A stretch of 64,000 bases of DNA from Pseudomonadota bacterium. GTDB lineage: Bacteria > Pseudomonadota > Gammaproteobacteria > JAADHS01. Under the pieces are notes generated by a model, which made no database searches, was not told the origin of the DNA, and saw only the letters and a list, made by a program, of their open reading frames with translations. The position numbers were made by a program, and so were the translations under genes. Location: positions 1 to 64,000 of the forward strand of contig JAKACW010000013.1 in the NCBI GenBank assembly GCA_021821045.1. Reading direction: 5' to 3'. Numbering within the stretch: position 1 is the stretch's first letter; every line of letters begins with the position of its first letter. Positions 54,877 to 63,547 of the stretch are shown piece after piece.

Positions 54877-55062
54877 TCACGGCTTACCGCCGCCGAATCT
54901 TTGATCGTGTTCCTCGCGCCGCCGCTCGGCATTGGCGAGGATCCTCTGTTGCTCGTTCTCCGTTGCGCTCGCCCAGCGGACAATTTCTTCAAGCGAGCGA
55001 AAGCAGCCGAGACAGATGTCGTCGGCGTCCAGGCAGCAGTTGCGCACACAGGGGGATTTCAT
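54877..55062 (-). CDS. DUF1289 small iron-sulfur-type protein
   Basis: A 61-residue protein beginning MKSPCVRNCCLDADDICLGC, the DUF1289 cysteine signature (SPCVxxCxLD...CxGCxRxLEEI), followed by the conserved WASATENEQQRIL and an Arg-rich tail. The cysteines may coordinate a metal or Fe-S cluster; the function is not established. Its start overlaps the DUF502 stop (ATGA, 55059-55062), so the two are co-translated. Confidence 0.9.
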   Translation of the reverse strand: MKSPCVRNCCLDADDICLGCFRSLEEIVRWASATENEQQRILANAERRREEHDQRFGGGKP

Positions 55063-55772
55063 GGCGAGGCCGGTGGCGCCGCGGTGTTCACCGCGTCCGC
55101 ATTCGGCGCGCTCTTCGAGTAGTGAATGCGATCGGGCGCGACAGCGCCGCCGGACATGATGAAGGTCATGGCCTCGTCAATGGTCCAGTCGGTGGACACG
55201 ACGCGTTCGAGCGGCACGATTTCCAAATAACCGGAGGTCGGATTCGGCGTCGTCGGCACGTACACCGCGGCGAGCTCGGCGCCCGTGGCATGGTCCTTCA
55301 GTATGCGGGTGACGAAACCAACGGTTTTCATCTCCGGCGTCGGAAATTCGATTAACACCACCCGCTGCACTTTGTCCGGCTTTTGCTGCAATGCGCTCAA
55401 CAGTTTCTTGATGGCGCCGTAAACGGTTTGAACCAAAGGAATGCGATTGATTACCCAGTCCATCATCGCCAACATGCGTTTGCCAATCACCATGTTGGTA
55501 AACCATCCGAGGAGGTACAGGGCCAGAATCGTCAACAGCACCGCGACCAAGGACTGAAACCAGGGCTGCAAGAACCATTCGGCGAGATCGGGCTGGAATT
55601 TCTCCACCGTTTTGGACAGGGCGCGCGCACCGGGGCGCCCCACCTGCGATAGTTGCTGGAAGAAAAACTCGAACACGATCCAGGTCAACCAGATGGGAAT
55701 GACCGTGAGGATCCCCGTCAAGAAGTAGCGCGGAGCATGCCGAAAGAGGCGTCTGGACTTTTCCTGCGCCAT
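55059..55772 (-). CDS. DUF502 membrane protein
   Basis: A 237-residue protein with two hydrophobic segments (YFLTGILTVIPIWLTWIVFEF and SLVAVLLTILALYLLGWFTN) and the DUF502 pattern: IPLVQTVYGAIKKLLSAL, VVLIEFPTPEMKTVGFVT, VYVPTTPNPTSGYLEIVP, MTFIMSGGAVAPDRIHY. The family is an inner-membrane protein of unknown role in bacteria. It lies seven bases after the NUDIX gene and overlaps DUF1289, forming a nudix-DUF502-DUF1289 operon on the minus strand. Confidence 0.92.
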   Translation of the reverse strand: MAQEKSRRLFRHAPRYFLTGILTVIPIWLTWIVFEFFFQQLSQVGRPGARALSKTVEKFQPDLAEWFLQPWFQSLVAVLLTILALYLLGWFTNMVIGKRMLAMMDWVINRIPLVQTVYGAIKKLLSALQQKPDKVQRVVLIEFPTPEMKTVGFVTRILKDHATGAELAAVYVPTTPNPTSGYLEIVPLERVVSTDWTIDEAMTFIMSGGAVAPDRIHYSKSAPNADAVNTAAPPASP

Positions 55773-55779
55773 GGGGTTT

Positions 55780-56334
55780 CTACCTCGGGACCGTTATGGC
55801 GGATGTTTTGTCGATCATGCGGTGAATGGATGCGTCAAACGGCATCGCTGCCAGAGCATCCAGTGTAAACCAACGCAGATGGTTCGATTCGTCCGATATC
55901 GCCAGCGTGTCCGTCGGATCGGCGACAAAGCAAAATCGAATGTCGAAGTGCTCGTGAGCGGGTTCGTCGCCGCGGCCGGGGATGGGGTGAATGTCGACAT
56001 CGAAGATGGCCGTCGCGGCGTGTGCAAGGTCGGCGAGCCCCGTTTCTTCACGGGCTTCGCGCAATGCCGCGCTGAGAACGTCCGAATCTTGTTCGATATG
56101 CCCGCCGGGCTGCAGCCAGCGATCCAATTTGCGATGATGAACGAGAAGCACTTGCCGGCGGTCGGGGCTGACCAGCCATGCGGAGGCGGTGACGTGCCCG
56201 ATCAAGTGACTGCGCCGCCAAAAGGCCTCGGGCGCGGAGCGCACGAACGCCAGCAGCCGGTCGCGATGGGCGGTTTCCAGCGCATCATGGGGTTGGTGTT
56301 GGGTCAACAAATCGATTACTTGATTGGGGTTCAT
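55780..56334 (-). CDS. NUDIX hydrolase
   Basis: A 184-residue NUDIX protein. The Nudix helix region reads GGHIEQDSDVLSAALREAREETG, with REAREETG intact but Ser at the position of the first conserved Glu. Flanking blocks are LIGHVTASAWLVSP, VLLVHHRKLDRWLQPGGH and FDIRFCFVADP. It would hydrolyse a nucleoside diphosphate linked to another moiety; the substrate is unknown. I start at the ATG at 56334; the frame is open for 140 residues upstream, but that part is arginine-rich antisense-like sequence overlapping the lipoprotein gene. Confidence 0.88.
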   Translation of the reverse strand: MNPNQVIDLLTQHQPHDALETAHRDRLLAFVRSAPEAFWRRSHLIGHVTASAWLVSPDRRQVLLVHHRKLDRWLQPGGHIEQDSDVLSAALREAREETGLADLAHAATAIFDVDIHPIPGRGDEPAHEHFDIRFCFVADPTDTLAISDESNHLRWFTLDALAAMPFDASIHRMIDKTSAITVPR

Positions 56335-56381
56335 CGGCTTGGTCGGTGGCGGATATTGGGCCAATTCTAAGGAACCGCCGA

Positions 56382-57002
56382 TCAATTCGCCAGCGCGGGG
56401 CGGCGAGTAGTCTGCGCGGCGCCGACCATGTCCTGCACCAGTTGGGCAAAAATCTTGTCCACCGCCTGATCGAAGCCGGCCGCGACCTCGTGCATGGAAC
56501 GGCCCGTGTCGACGGAGGCGCGATAAGTCTTGCTCATTGCCGGCGCGGTTTGACCATGGCGAAAAAGTTCCAACTCCAACGCGACCTCGGCCCGACTGGC
56601 CGATGTTCCGACGACTCTCTCGAACCGCAAAATGCGACCGCGAACGATCCAGTCGGTCGGTTGCGCGGGATCGTAGCGGCTCACCTGCGCCGCCGTGCTG
56701 TTCGCGCGGAGGAATCCAATGAGCTGCTCTTGAAGCAAGATTGATGGATGAGTCGACCATAGGTGATAGTCGTAACGCTGAATTTCCAAAGGTTGCGCTT
56801 CATCGACAAACAAGATGGCGCGGTCGCGGTAAATGCCGTCGGCTTCCAGCGCCGCGACGGCGATCTGGCCCTCGACTGCGGCGGCAGTCTGCGCTGTCGC
56901 CGATCCACCCAGACGATAAAAATGATCCTGGGGAACAGGCGGTGCGCTTGAACAGGCTGTCAACGCTGCGACCACCAGCAAATACGCCATTCGGATCGTC
57001 AT
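56382..57002 (-). CDS. PqiC-like ABC-transport auxiliary lipoprotein
   Basis: A 206-residue lipoprotein (signal AYLLVVAALTAC, C17) of the ABC-type transport auxiliary/PqiC family: DHFYRLGG near the start, IAVAALEADGIYRDRAILFVDE, a RYDYHLWSTHPSILLQEQLI segment, and a C-terminal helix with QLVQDMVGA. Such proteins sit at the outer membrane and work with MCE proteins. It overlaps the MCE gene by four bases (ATGA, 56999-57002), at the downstream end of the second MCE operon. Confidence 0.88.
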   Translation of the reverse strand: MTIRMAYLLVVAALTACSSAPPVPQDHFYRLGGSATAQTAAAVEGQIAVAALEADGIYRDRAILFVDEAQPLEIQRYDYHLWSTHPSILLQEQLIGFLRANSTAAQVSRYDPAQPTDWIVRGRILRFERVVGTSASRAEVALELELFRHGQTAPAMSKTYRASVDTGRSMHEVAAGFDQAVDKIFAQLVQDMVGAAQTTRRPALAN

Positions 57003-57943
57003 TGCGCCATCCCTCGGTCGGGCGGTGGCGAACCGCTGATTAGGCTGGACGGATTGCTGCGAATCTGGCGGGTAAACTCGTTGGCGTTGCGGCTGGCCGA
57101 CTCCAGATGAAACACAATCGACTCGATGTGCGTCGAGACGGTGCGGGTGGTGTGGCGCAGGTCCGTCAGCGTCTGTTTGATGTCATCGGAATTGCCGCTG
57201 ATAATGCCGTCGGTCTTGTCCAAGATGGCGCTGAGCTTCTGATTGGTTGCGTTCAACCCGTTGCTCAAGTCGGCGAGACTTTGCACCGTGTTATCGGCGT
57301 TGGTCATAATGCTGACGAGGCGGGTTTGGTCTACGCTTGCCACGATGCGGGCAAGTTGATCCGAGGCCCCTGCAAGTTTGGACAGCGTCGTTTCAAGATC
57401 TTGCGTGACCATGGGCAGCGTGCTCGACAATTGACCGCCGATGGCATCGACATGCCGGTTCAAGGAGTCCAGAAGTGGCTTGATGTTGTTGCGCGACAAG
57501 TCCTGGAATTCGTTGGACACCGCATCCACCGCGGCCATGACACCGTCGGGAGCGTCGCTGGTTATGGCGTTTCCGGCTGGGAGCGTCTCGGTCGAGCGGC
57601 CTTCCGAAATGTCGATGGTGCTGTCGGAAAGCAGCCCCGGCGAAGTGATGCGCGCCACGCTGTCGCGCGGGATGGGCCAGTCTTCCCGCACGGCCAACGC
57701 CAGGCGAAAGCGGGTTTGCCCCGCTTCGCGCAGCGGTGAAATGCCCGCGACGGAACCGATCTGATATCCGCCGTAGGTGACGGCGCTGCCTTCGCGGATA
57801 TCGGTAATGTTGCCGAAGACAGCGTAGTAGGTTTCCACTGCGTGGCTGCCGCGGCTCAACTGCAGCAGCGTCGCAACCAACAGCGCGAAGGCGGCGATGA
57901 CAAAGATGCCGACGGCGAAGTAGTTTATTTCTTCTTGTTTCAC
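56999..57943 (-). CDS. MlaD/PqiB-like MCE-family protein
   Basis: A 314-residue protein starting with GTG at 57943: one N-terminal helix (FAVGIFVIAAFALLVATLL), one MCE domain (YYAVFGNITDIREGSAVTYGGYQIG, VAISPLREAG-like strand), then about 170 residues of helical coiled-coil-like sequence (LVSIMTNADNTVQSLADLSNG, SIVFHLESASRNANEFTRQI). The C-terminal coiled part may form a tube or needle, as in related MCE proteins. Partner of the ATPase, permease and lipoprotein of the same cluster. Confidence 0.9.
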   Translation of the reverse strand: MKQEEINYFAVGIFVIAAFALLVATLLQLSRGSHAVETYYAVFGNITDIREGSAVTYGGYQIGSVAGISPLREAGQTRFRLALAVREDWPIPRDSVARITSPGLLSDSTIDISEGRSTETLPAGNAITSDAPDGVMAAVDAVSNEFQDLSRNNIKPLLDSLNRHVDAIGGQLSSTLPMVTQDLETTLSKLAGASDQLARIVASVDQTRLVSIMTNADNTVQSLADLSNGLNATNQKLSAILDKTDGIISGNSDDIKQTLTDLRHTTRTVSTHIESIVFHLESASRNANEFTRQIRSNPSSLISGSPPPDRGMAQ

Positions 57944-57966
57944 GGAAACGCGCGCCTCGTTCGCGG

Positions 57967-58776
57967 TTAGCGCTGCTTGCCGGTGAGTCGGCCCAGATAA
58001 GCCTCGGTGTCCACGTCTTCCTCGCGCGGCCGACGGTTGAGCATGTTCTGCACGCGTTCGATGTCGCTGTTGCGCACCTCGTCCACGGTGCCGGTGATGA
58101 GGATCTTGCCTTGGTCCAGCATGGTGATGCGATCGGCGACCTTGAACGCGCTTTCCAGTTCATGGGTGACGATGACGATGGTCATCTTCATGGCATTGCG
58201 CAAGCGCAGGATCAGCTCGTCCAGTTCCGCTGACACCACGGGGTCCAACCCGGCCGAGGGCTCATCGAAGAACAACAGCTTGGGATCCATGATCACCGCC
58301 CGCGCCAAGGCCGCGCGCTTGATCATCCCGCCGGACAGTTCCGAGGGCATCAAATCCTCGAATCCGGCCAGGTTCATAACCTCGAGTTTCATGCGCGCCA
58401 TGATCCGCATGGTGTTCTCATCAAGTTTGGTGTGTTCGCGCAGCGGCAGCATGACGTTCTCGCCCACGCTAAGGGAGCCGAACAGCGCACCGCCTTGAAA
58501 CGCGACGCCCATATCGCGCCGAATGGCAAACATTTCTTTTTTGCTGACCCGGGTGATGTCCTTCCCCAACAGCTTGATGCTGCCCGAGGTGGGTTTGCGC
58601 AGGCCGAGCAGGTGGCGCAACAGAGTGCTCTTGCCCGAGCCGCTGCCGCCCATGATCACCATGACCTCGCCCTTGTAGACGTTCAGATTGACGCCGTCGA
58701 GGATCTGCCGCTCGCCGTAGTGAGTGACCAGGTCTTGAACCTCGATTACCGCTTCGCGTTGGGATTCGGAAGTCAT
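57967..58776 (-). CDS. MlaF-type ABC ATPase (cluster 2)
   Basis: A 269-residue ATP-binding protein: Walker A GGSGSGKST (K49), LSGGMIKRAALARAV signature, LLFFDEPSAGLDPVVSAELD Walker B, IVTHE H-loop. The short signature with GGM and the LDPV stretch are typical of MlaF-like lipid-transport ATPases. It lies between the permease and the MCE gene. This is the only MlaF-type ATPase in the window, while cluster 1 has a permease without one. Confidence 0.92.
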   Translation of the reverse strand: MTSESQREAVIEVQDLVTHYGERQILDGVNLNVYKGEVMVIMGGSGSGKSTLLRHLLGLRKPTSGSIKLLGKDITRVSKKEMFAIRRDMGVAFQGGALFGSLSVGENVMLPLREHTKLDENTMRIMARMKLEVMNLAGFEDLMPSELSGGMIKRAALARAVIMDPKLLFFDEPSAGLDPVVSAELDELILRLRNAMKMTIVIVTHELESAFKVADRITMLDQGKILITGTVDEVRNSDIERVQNMLNRRPREEDVDTEAYLGRLTGKQR

Positions 58777-58785
58777 GACGCGTTC

Positions 58786-59580
58786 CTATGTGTTCAAGAA
58801 GTAGGTGAAAACCATGTCGGCGAGCACGATGAAAGTGATGGACAGCACCACTGATCGCGTGGTCGCCCGGCCGACGCCTTCCGCGCCGCCGCGCACCTGA
58901 AAACCGTTGCTCAAGCCCACCATGGCGATAATGACGGCGAAAATCGCGCTTTTGATCAAACCTTGGCGAATGTCGTCGATGGCGAGCGCTTCGAGCGTTC
59001 GGTCGAAATAAACGCCGAACGACATTTGCAGCTCGACTGCGGAATATACGGCGCCGCCGAGAATGCCCATAAAGTCGCCAAGAATGGTCAGCGCCGGCAC
59101 CGCCACCAGCATCGCGAGGAAGATCGGCGCGGCGAGATAGCGCACGGGATTGACTCCAATCACGCGCAACGCATCCACCTCCTGGGCCTCGACCATGGTG
59201 CCGATGCGGGCGGTAATGGCCGAACCGGACCGTCCGGCGACCAGGATGCTGACGATCAGCGGCGAGAATTCGCGGGTTACGGACAGCGCGATGCCGATTA
59301 CGACCTTGGACTCGGCGCCATAGGTCTTCAGCGTATCGATGCCTTGGATGGCGAGCATCACGCCGACGGCGAAACACAACATGGAGGCAATGCCGACGGC
59401 GGCCACGCCGATCATCATGATTTCGCGGAAGATGGCCGGAACGCGAACCGGTTGATGGCGAAATTTGCCGGCGAACAGCCAGTACAGACTCTCACCCAGC
59501 AAAACGGTGATATAGCCGAATTCCTCGATACCCCGCAGGGTTCGGCGCCCGATGCCGCCGACCATCGTCCTTATGGCCAT
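58786..59580 (-). CDS. MlaE-type lipid ABC permease (cluster 2)
   Basis: A 264-residue permease: FREIMMIGVAAVGIASMLCFAVG, SVTREFSPLIVSILVAGRSGSAITARIG, the EVDALRVIGVNPVRYLAAPIFL coupling helix and TTRSVVLSITFIVLADMVFTYF at the C-terminus. It is a paralogue of the mlaE at 53.0-53.8 kb. The ATPase gene follows after nine bases and the STAS gene precedes it by 12 bases, so all belong to one transcript. Confidence 0.92.
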   Translation of the reverse strand: MAIRTMVGGIGRRTLRGIEEFGYITVLLGESLYWLFAGKFRHQPVRVPAIFREIMMIGVAAVGIASMLCFAVGVMLAIQGIDTLKTYGAESKVVIGIALSVTREFSPLIVSILVAGRSGSAITARIGTMVEAQEVDALRVIGVNPVRYLAAPIFLAMLVAVPALTILGDFMGILGGAVYSAVELQMSFGVYFDRTLEALAIDDIRQGLIKSAIFAVIIAMVGLSNGFQVRGGAEGVGRATTRSVVLSITFIVLADMVFTYFLNT

Positions 59581-59592
59581 TGCGAGCGCTTT

Positions 59593-59919
59593 CTATGCGT
59601 TGATTGCTTCGTCGACGTTCTGGAAGATCGGGAACACTTTGTCGAGGCGCGCCAACTGCAGCACTTGCATGGCGGCATCGCTCACGCCGACCAAGCCGAA
59701 GCGCGACTTGTTGTTGCGCGCCAGTTGGTAACCTTCCACCAGACTGGCCACGCCGGAGCTGTCGATGTATGACACGCCGGAGAGGTCAATAAGCACGTTG
59801 CTCTTCTTGTTCAGATGAGCAAGGATCTGTTCGCGGGCTTTTGGGGAATAGTAAAGATCCACTTCGCCCGAGAGCGCGATGATGGTGTAGTCGCCGGCTG
59901 ATTTGATTTCGTACTCCAT
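59593..59919 (-). CDS. STAS-domain protein (anti-sigma antagonist/MlaB type)
   Basis: A 108-residue STAS protein: YTIIALSGEVDLYYSPKARE, then VLIDLSGVSYIDSSGVASLV. S55 in DSSG is at the position phosphorylated in SpoIIAA-type antagonists. It sits directly before an MlaE-type permease gene, where MlaB, the STAS partner of MlaF, is expected, and directly after a HATPase kinase and PP2C phosphatase genes, where an anti-sigma antagonist is expected. The sequence alone does not separate the two roles; it may do both. Confidence 0.85.
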   Translation of the reverse strand: MEYEIKSAGDYTIIALSGEVDLYYSPKAREQILAHLNKKSNVLIDLSGVSYIDSSGVASLVEGYQLARNNKSRFGLVGVSDAAMQVLQLARLDKVFPIFQNVDEAINA

Positions 59920-59960
59920 GGGTTACGCTTCCTTAATTGCTGGCCATGACACGTTGGCGT

Positions 59961-60371
59961 TTAACTTCGACGTTTCTTCATTACTAACACGTTGCCGATC
60001 CCTTCCGGATCGTTGCGGAAGTCCACATCATCCATGACTTCGTTAATAAGGTGCACCCCAAGCCCGCCCGGCCGAATGTCGTCCAGGTCGCGGGAGCGGA
60101 TCTTGGTTTTGTCCACGGGCGGCGCGAAATCGGTCAGCCGAAAGACGGTTTCGCGGCCGTCGTCGAATATCTCAAGTATGACCTCGCCACTGTGATTCGG
60201 ACCATAGGCGTGTTGAATCACGTTCATGCAGGCTTCATTGACCGCCAACACCACGCAGTTCAACGCTTCCGGCGTAAAACCCAGCCATTGAATCGTTTCC
60301 CGGACGCGGTTGCGCACATCGGCGAGATGTTCCGCGTTGGAAATAAACCGTATTTCTTCGAGCTTAGGCAT
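59961..60371 (-). CDS. HATPase-type serine kinase/anti-sigma factor (RsbW-like)
   Basis: A 136-residue GHKL kinase-type protein with the N box (LAVNEACMNVIQHAYG) and the G box (RPGGLGVHLINEVMD). No dimerisation His domain is present, as expected for RsbW/SpoIIAB-type kinases that phosphorylate STAS antagonists. The next gene downstream encodes a STAS protein with the matching Ser, and the upstream gene encodes a PP2C phosphatase, so the set forms a complete partner-switching module. Confidence 0.9.
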   Translation of the reverse strand: MPKLEEIRFISNAEHLADVRNRVRETIQWLGFTPEALNCVVLAVNEACMNVIQHAYGPNHSGEVILEIFDDGRETVFRLTDFAPPVDKTKIRSRDLDDIRPGGLGVHLINEVMDDVDFRNDPEGIGNVLVMKKRRS

Positions 60372-60377
60372 AAAAAT

Positions 60378-62066
60378 CTACTTGGTTTGGGCGCAGCCGT
60401 CGACCACCACAAGAGTGAGGTCATCACGCAAAGGCACATCACCTGAAGTGAATTCGCGAGCGATTCGGTCCAGCCGATCTTGCGGAGATAGATCGGCTAC
60501 CTGACGCAGCAAGTTGAGCAATCCTTTGAAGCCCATCTCCTCGCCGTTGGCTTTGTGTCCCTCGGTCACGCCGTCCGAGAACAAATATAGACTCGATCCA
60601 TCTATGGAAAACTTTTTGGCGGGGTAGGTCATGTTAGCCATTACGCCCAGTGGCGGCCCCGAGGCTTCCAGTTTGCCGAACTTGCCGTCCGCGCCATGCA
60701 CCACAGCGGGCATGTGTCCGGCGTTCACCATGATCACTTCCTTTGTCTTCGGATTATATAGGCCGGCGCACAAAGTGACGAACATGCCGCGGGTCGACGT
60801 TTCGCACAGCTCATCGTTCAGGACGGTCAACAGTTGGGAGGGATCATTGATGCGCTTGCCCAAGCAGCGAAACAAGCTGCTGGTTTTCGCCATCAGCAAC
60901 GCGGCGTTGACGCCCTTTCCGGATACGTCGCCCAAATTGAAGTAGAGCCTGCCGTCGGGCAGCGCGAAGCAGTCATAAAAGTCGCCCGACAACTGGCGGG
61001 CGGAGAGATTAATGCCGTAAACGGCCTGGCCCGGTTCCGTAGATTTGGGCAACAGGCTTTGCTGAATTTCCCGCGCCAGTTCCAGTTCCCGGTTGAGTTC
61101 GGATTGCAGTTCGTCGCGCTCTTTGAGTGTTTGCTGCAGCCGCCACGTCAATTCCTGATAGCTGAGATTGGCCTCGACCAAGCGTAAATTGGCCTCGCGC
61201 ATGATTTCTTCGAAGTCCTGTTGCTCTTCGATCCCCAGTCCGAGAGCGTCGGCGGCTTCTTTGACGCTGTGGGGCATCTGGGCGAGCAACGCATTCGCCG
61301 CGTCGCCGTCGATGTCGAAGTAGTCGGCAAGCCAGAAGCGGCATTTGTCCAGCACAGCGCCTTTCTCGTTGGCGGAGTAAACCGCCGCCATCCAGTCGGC
61401 GCACAGCAGCGCTTTGGCCAGTTGGGGGGAGTCGGCGGAGCAGGCGTGATGGGAGCCGATAGCCTCGGTCAGGTCCGCGGGGAGCGACCACGTCTGTCCG
61501 AGTTTGCGCCCAATTTGGTCGTGCGTCGTTTGAAACTCGCCAAGTTCCTTGCCGTAGCGTGTATCCGGATCCATTGCGCGCATATCCGCCCATAACGGCG
61601 CGGCCTCCGGCGCAAGGAAGAACATGATCAACAGGCCGAAGTCCTGCAGCAGTCCGGCGGTAAAATAATTGTCGCCGTTGTCTTTGAGCATTTCGCCCAA
61701 CAAACGGGCGGCGACGGCGCGGCGAATGGCTTCTTCCCAGAAACTGGCAATGTCAAAGCCGGGAATGGCGTCGCTTTTCAAGGCATCGCGCACGGAAACG
61801 CACAGTGCCAGATTGCGCAGCACTCGCTGGCCCAGCACGTTCACCGCACGAGGTATGGATTGAATCTCGCGCGATAAGCCGAAGTAGGGTGAGTTGACGA
61901 CGCGCAGCAATTCGGCGGTCAGCAGCGGGTCGCTGGCTGCAAGTTGGGACAGCGCATCGTGGTGGATGTTGGGGTTGGAGCAGGCGCGCACGATTTTCAG
62001 CGCCGCTTGCGGCGGCGCAGGCAGATCTTTCGGCGTCAGCCGCTCGACTTGGATTCCCCCGTTCAT
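60378..62066 (-). CDS. HDOD-domain PP2C (SpoIIE-type) serine phosphatase
   Basis: A 562-residue protein: HDOD domain (about 15-210; LLTAELLRVVNSPYFGLSR), a linker coiled coil (about 270-330; RLVEANLSYQELTWRLQQTL), and a PP2C/SpoIIE phosphatase domain (GDFYDCFALPDGRLYFNLGD, DVSGKGVNAALLMAKT, MVNAGHMPAVVHG, LYLFSDGVTEGHKANGEE). It would dephosphorylate the STAS protein of the same cluster. HDOD domains are linked to signalling, so a signal input on this phosphatase is likely. It ends six bases before the kinase gene. Confidence 0.92.
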   Translation of the reverse strand: MNGGIQVERLTPKDLPAPPQAALKIVRACSNPNIHHDALSQLAASDPLLTAELLRVVNSPYFGLSREIQSIPRAVNVLGQRVLRNLALCVSVRDALKSDAIPGFDIASFWEEAIRRAVAARLLGEMLKDNGDNYFTAGLLQDFGLLIMFFLAPEAAPLWADMRAMDPDTRYGKELGEFQTTHDQIGRKLGQTWSLPADLTEAIGSHHACSADSPQLAKALLCADWMAAVYSANEKGAVLDKCRFWLADYFDIDGDAANALLAQMPHSVKEAADALGLGIEEQQDFEEIMREANLRLVEANLSYQELTWRLQQTLKERDELQSELNRELELAREIQQSLLPKSTEPGQAVYGINLSARQLSGDFYDCFALPDGRLYFNLGDVSGKGVNAALLMAKTSSLFRCLGKRINDPSQLLTVLNDELCETSTRGMFVTLCAGLYNPKTKEVIMVNAGHMPAVVHGADGKFGKLEASGPPLGVMANMTYPAKKFSIDGSSLYLFSDGVTEGHKANGEEMGFKGLLNLLRQVADLSPQDRLDRIAREFTSGDVPLRDDLTLVVVDGCAQTK

Positions 62067-62111
62067 GTCTATCTTTTTCGGCAGGAATGAGGGATTTGAT
62101 TACAGTTAAAT

Positions 62112-63452
62112 CTAGGTGTCCTTAACTTGTATTGCGAGTAAGGTATAGTCGTCGCGCTGAGGTTCGCTTCCGCGAAACGCTAACAGGGACTGTTGAACGG
62201 CATCGACGAGCGCGCGCGGTTCGCTTGGGCTGGCGGCCAAGATGGCGCGCAGGCGATCCACGCCAAAGGTCTGTCCGTTGGCGTCGCGGGTTTCAATCAC
62301 GCCGTCGGTATACAGGAACAAAGTGTCGTCCACTTCCAACTGGCGTTGCTCGTCGGTCCAGGCATAGGATTTTTCCACACCCAACGGAATGCCTTCGCCA
62401 CCGGTGAGCGGTGTGACGTTGGCGGGATCGGACGCCGGTTTGAGCAGGGCCGGAGGGTGGCCGGCGTTGCTGTAGCGCAAGGTGCGCGACGGGCGATGAA
62501 AGTTGGCGATGAAGGTGGTGGTGAACGTGCCGCGGATGCGCCGCGTAAACAAGTGGCGATTGACGTAATTCAAGACGCAGGCGGGGCCGTCGGACACCCG
62601 TCCGCTGTAGGTGCGCAAAATGGCGTCGAGCATGGCGGCTTCGACCGCGGCCGATGCGCCGTGACCGGCGACGTCGGCAATAATTGCGCCCCAGACGTCG
62701 GGTTCGGCGTCCCGCTCGGGGTGGCTGCGCAGGCTGACCAGATCGAAATAGTCTCCGCCGGCTCGGGCAAACGTATTGAAGCCGAACGCGGAGATCATGC
62801 CCGGAATGTGACGATCCTCCTGCGGCAGCAACGTCCACTGTATGTTGGCAATCTCATCCAGCTCGCGCTCGATCCAGGCGTTGGCATGGCGCAGCTCGGC
62901 CACGTCATTGAGGCGCACGACGTAGGCCGCCGCCAGATTGGCCACGGCAGTGAGCGAGGTGAAATCGATGTCGGCGAAGCCGGCGGCATCGGGATGAAAC
63001 AGCAGGACCCAATTTTCCACGCTGCCGGATATATATATAGGAAGAGCGATGACTGCGTTGAACTGGCCGAGATAGGGCCCGAGCACGGTTTTGAGGCCCA
63101 CCGGCAGGGGTGAGGCCGCCTCCGGAGTGGCCGATTCGCTCAGCCCGTCGAAAAACTCATCCCTAAAGTGGGGCCCCTTTGGATTGGCGCTGAACAGCAG
63201 CGGTGTCTCCGTGATGGTGCCTTTGTGGGGGCAGTACTGAGCGGTAACTTGCCATTGTCGCAGCCCCAGGCCGTTGTTCGAGACCACGACCACCCCGGTG
63301 TCCTGACCAATACCGCAAATGACGCAATCCACGAACCGGCGAAACAGCGAACCGGCGGACGGAGAAGGTTGGCTGAGCGCCTTCAGATGGCCCAGGAGCT
63401 GAACGAGTTGTCCGTTCGGAGCGTTGGGCTGGCAATGGGAGGGGCGTGTCAT
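62112..63452 (-). CDS. GAF-like/PP2C (SpoIIE-type) serine phosphatase
   Basis: A 446-residue phosphatase from the ATG at 63452. The N-terminal half (about 20-200) looks GAF-like (GVVVVSNNGLGLRQWQV, FNAVIALPIYISGSVENWVLLF). A coiled stretch (HANAWIERELDEIANIQWTLL) leads to a PP2C/SpoIIE domain (GGDYFDLVSLRS, IIADVAGHGASAAVEAAML, RYSNAGHPPALLKP, LFLYTDGVIETRDANG). It is a second phosphatase for the partner-switching set, with a sensory input distinct from the HDOD one. It lies 45 bases upstream of the HDOD phosphatase gene. Confidence 0.9.
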   Translation of the reverse strand: MTRPSHCQPNAPNGQLVQLLGHLKALSQPSPSAGSLFRRFVDCVICGIGQDTGVVVVSNNGLGLRQWQVTAQYCPHKGTITETPLLFSANPKGPHFRDEFFDGLSESATPEAASPLPVGLKTVLGPYLGQFNAVIALPIYISGSVENWVLLFHPDAAGFADIDFTSLTAVANLAAAYVVRLNDVAELRHANAWIERELDEIANIQWTLLPQEDRHIPGMISAFGFNTFARAGGDYFDLVSLRSHPERDAEPDVWGAIIADVAGHGASAAVEAAMLDAILRTYSGRVSDGPACVLNYVNRHLFTRRIRGTFTTTFIANFHRPSRTLRYSNAGHPPALLKPASDPANVTPLTGGEGIPLGVEKSYAWTDEQRQLEVDDTLFLYTDGVIETRDANGQTFGVDRLRAILAASPSEPRALVDAVQQSLLAFRGSEPQRDDYTLLAIQVKDT

Positions 63453-63547
63453 GTGCAGAAATTTAAGCCCAAAACCTAAACACTTTCCACATGTTATCCG
63501 ATAGCGAAAGCGAAACAACGTGTTAGCAGGTGTTTTGGGGAATTGGA

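Noticed and set aside
56335-56760. 140-residue N-terminal extension of the NUDIX frame
   Set aside because: It overlaps the lipoprotein gene in another frame and has a composition typical of antisense reading.
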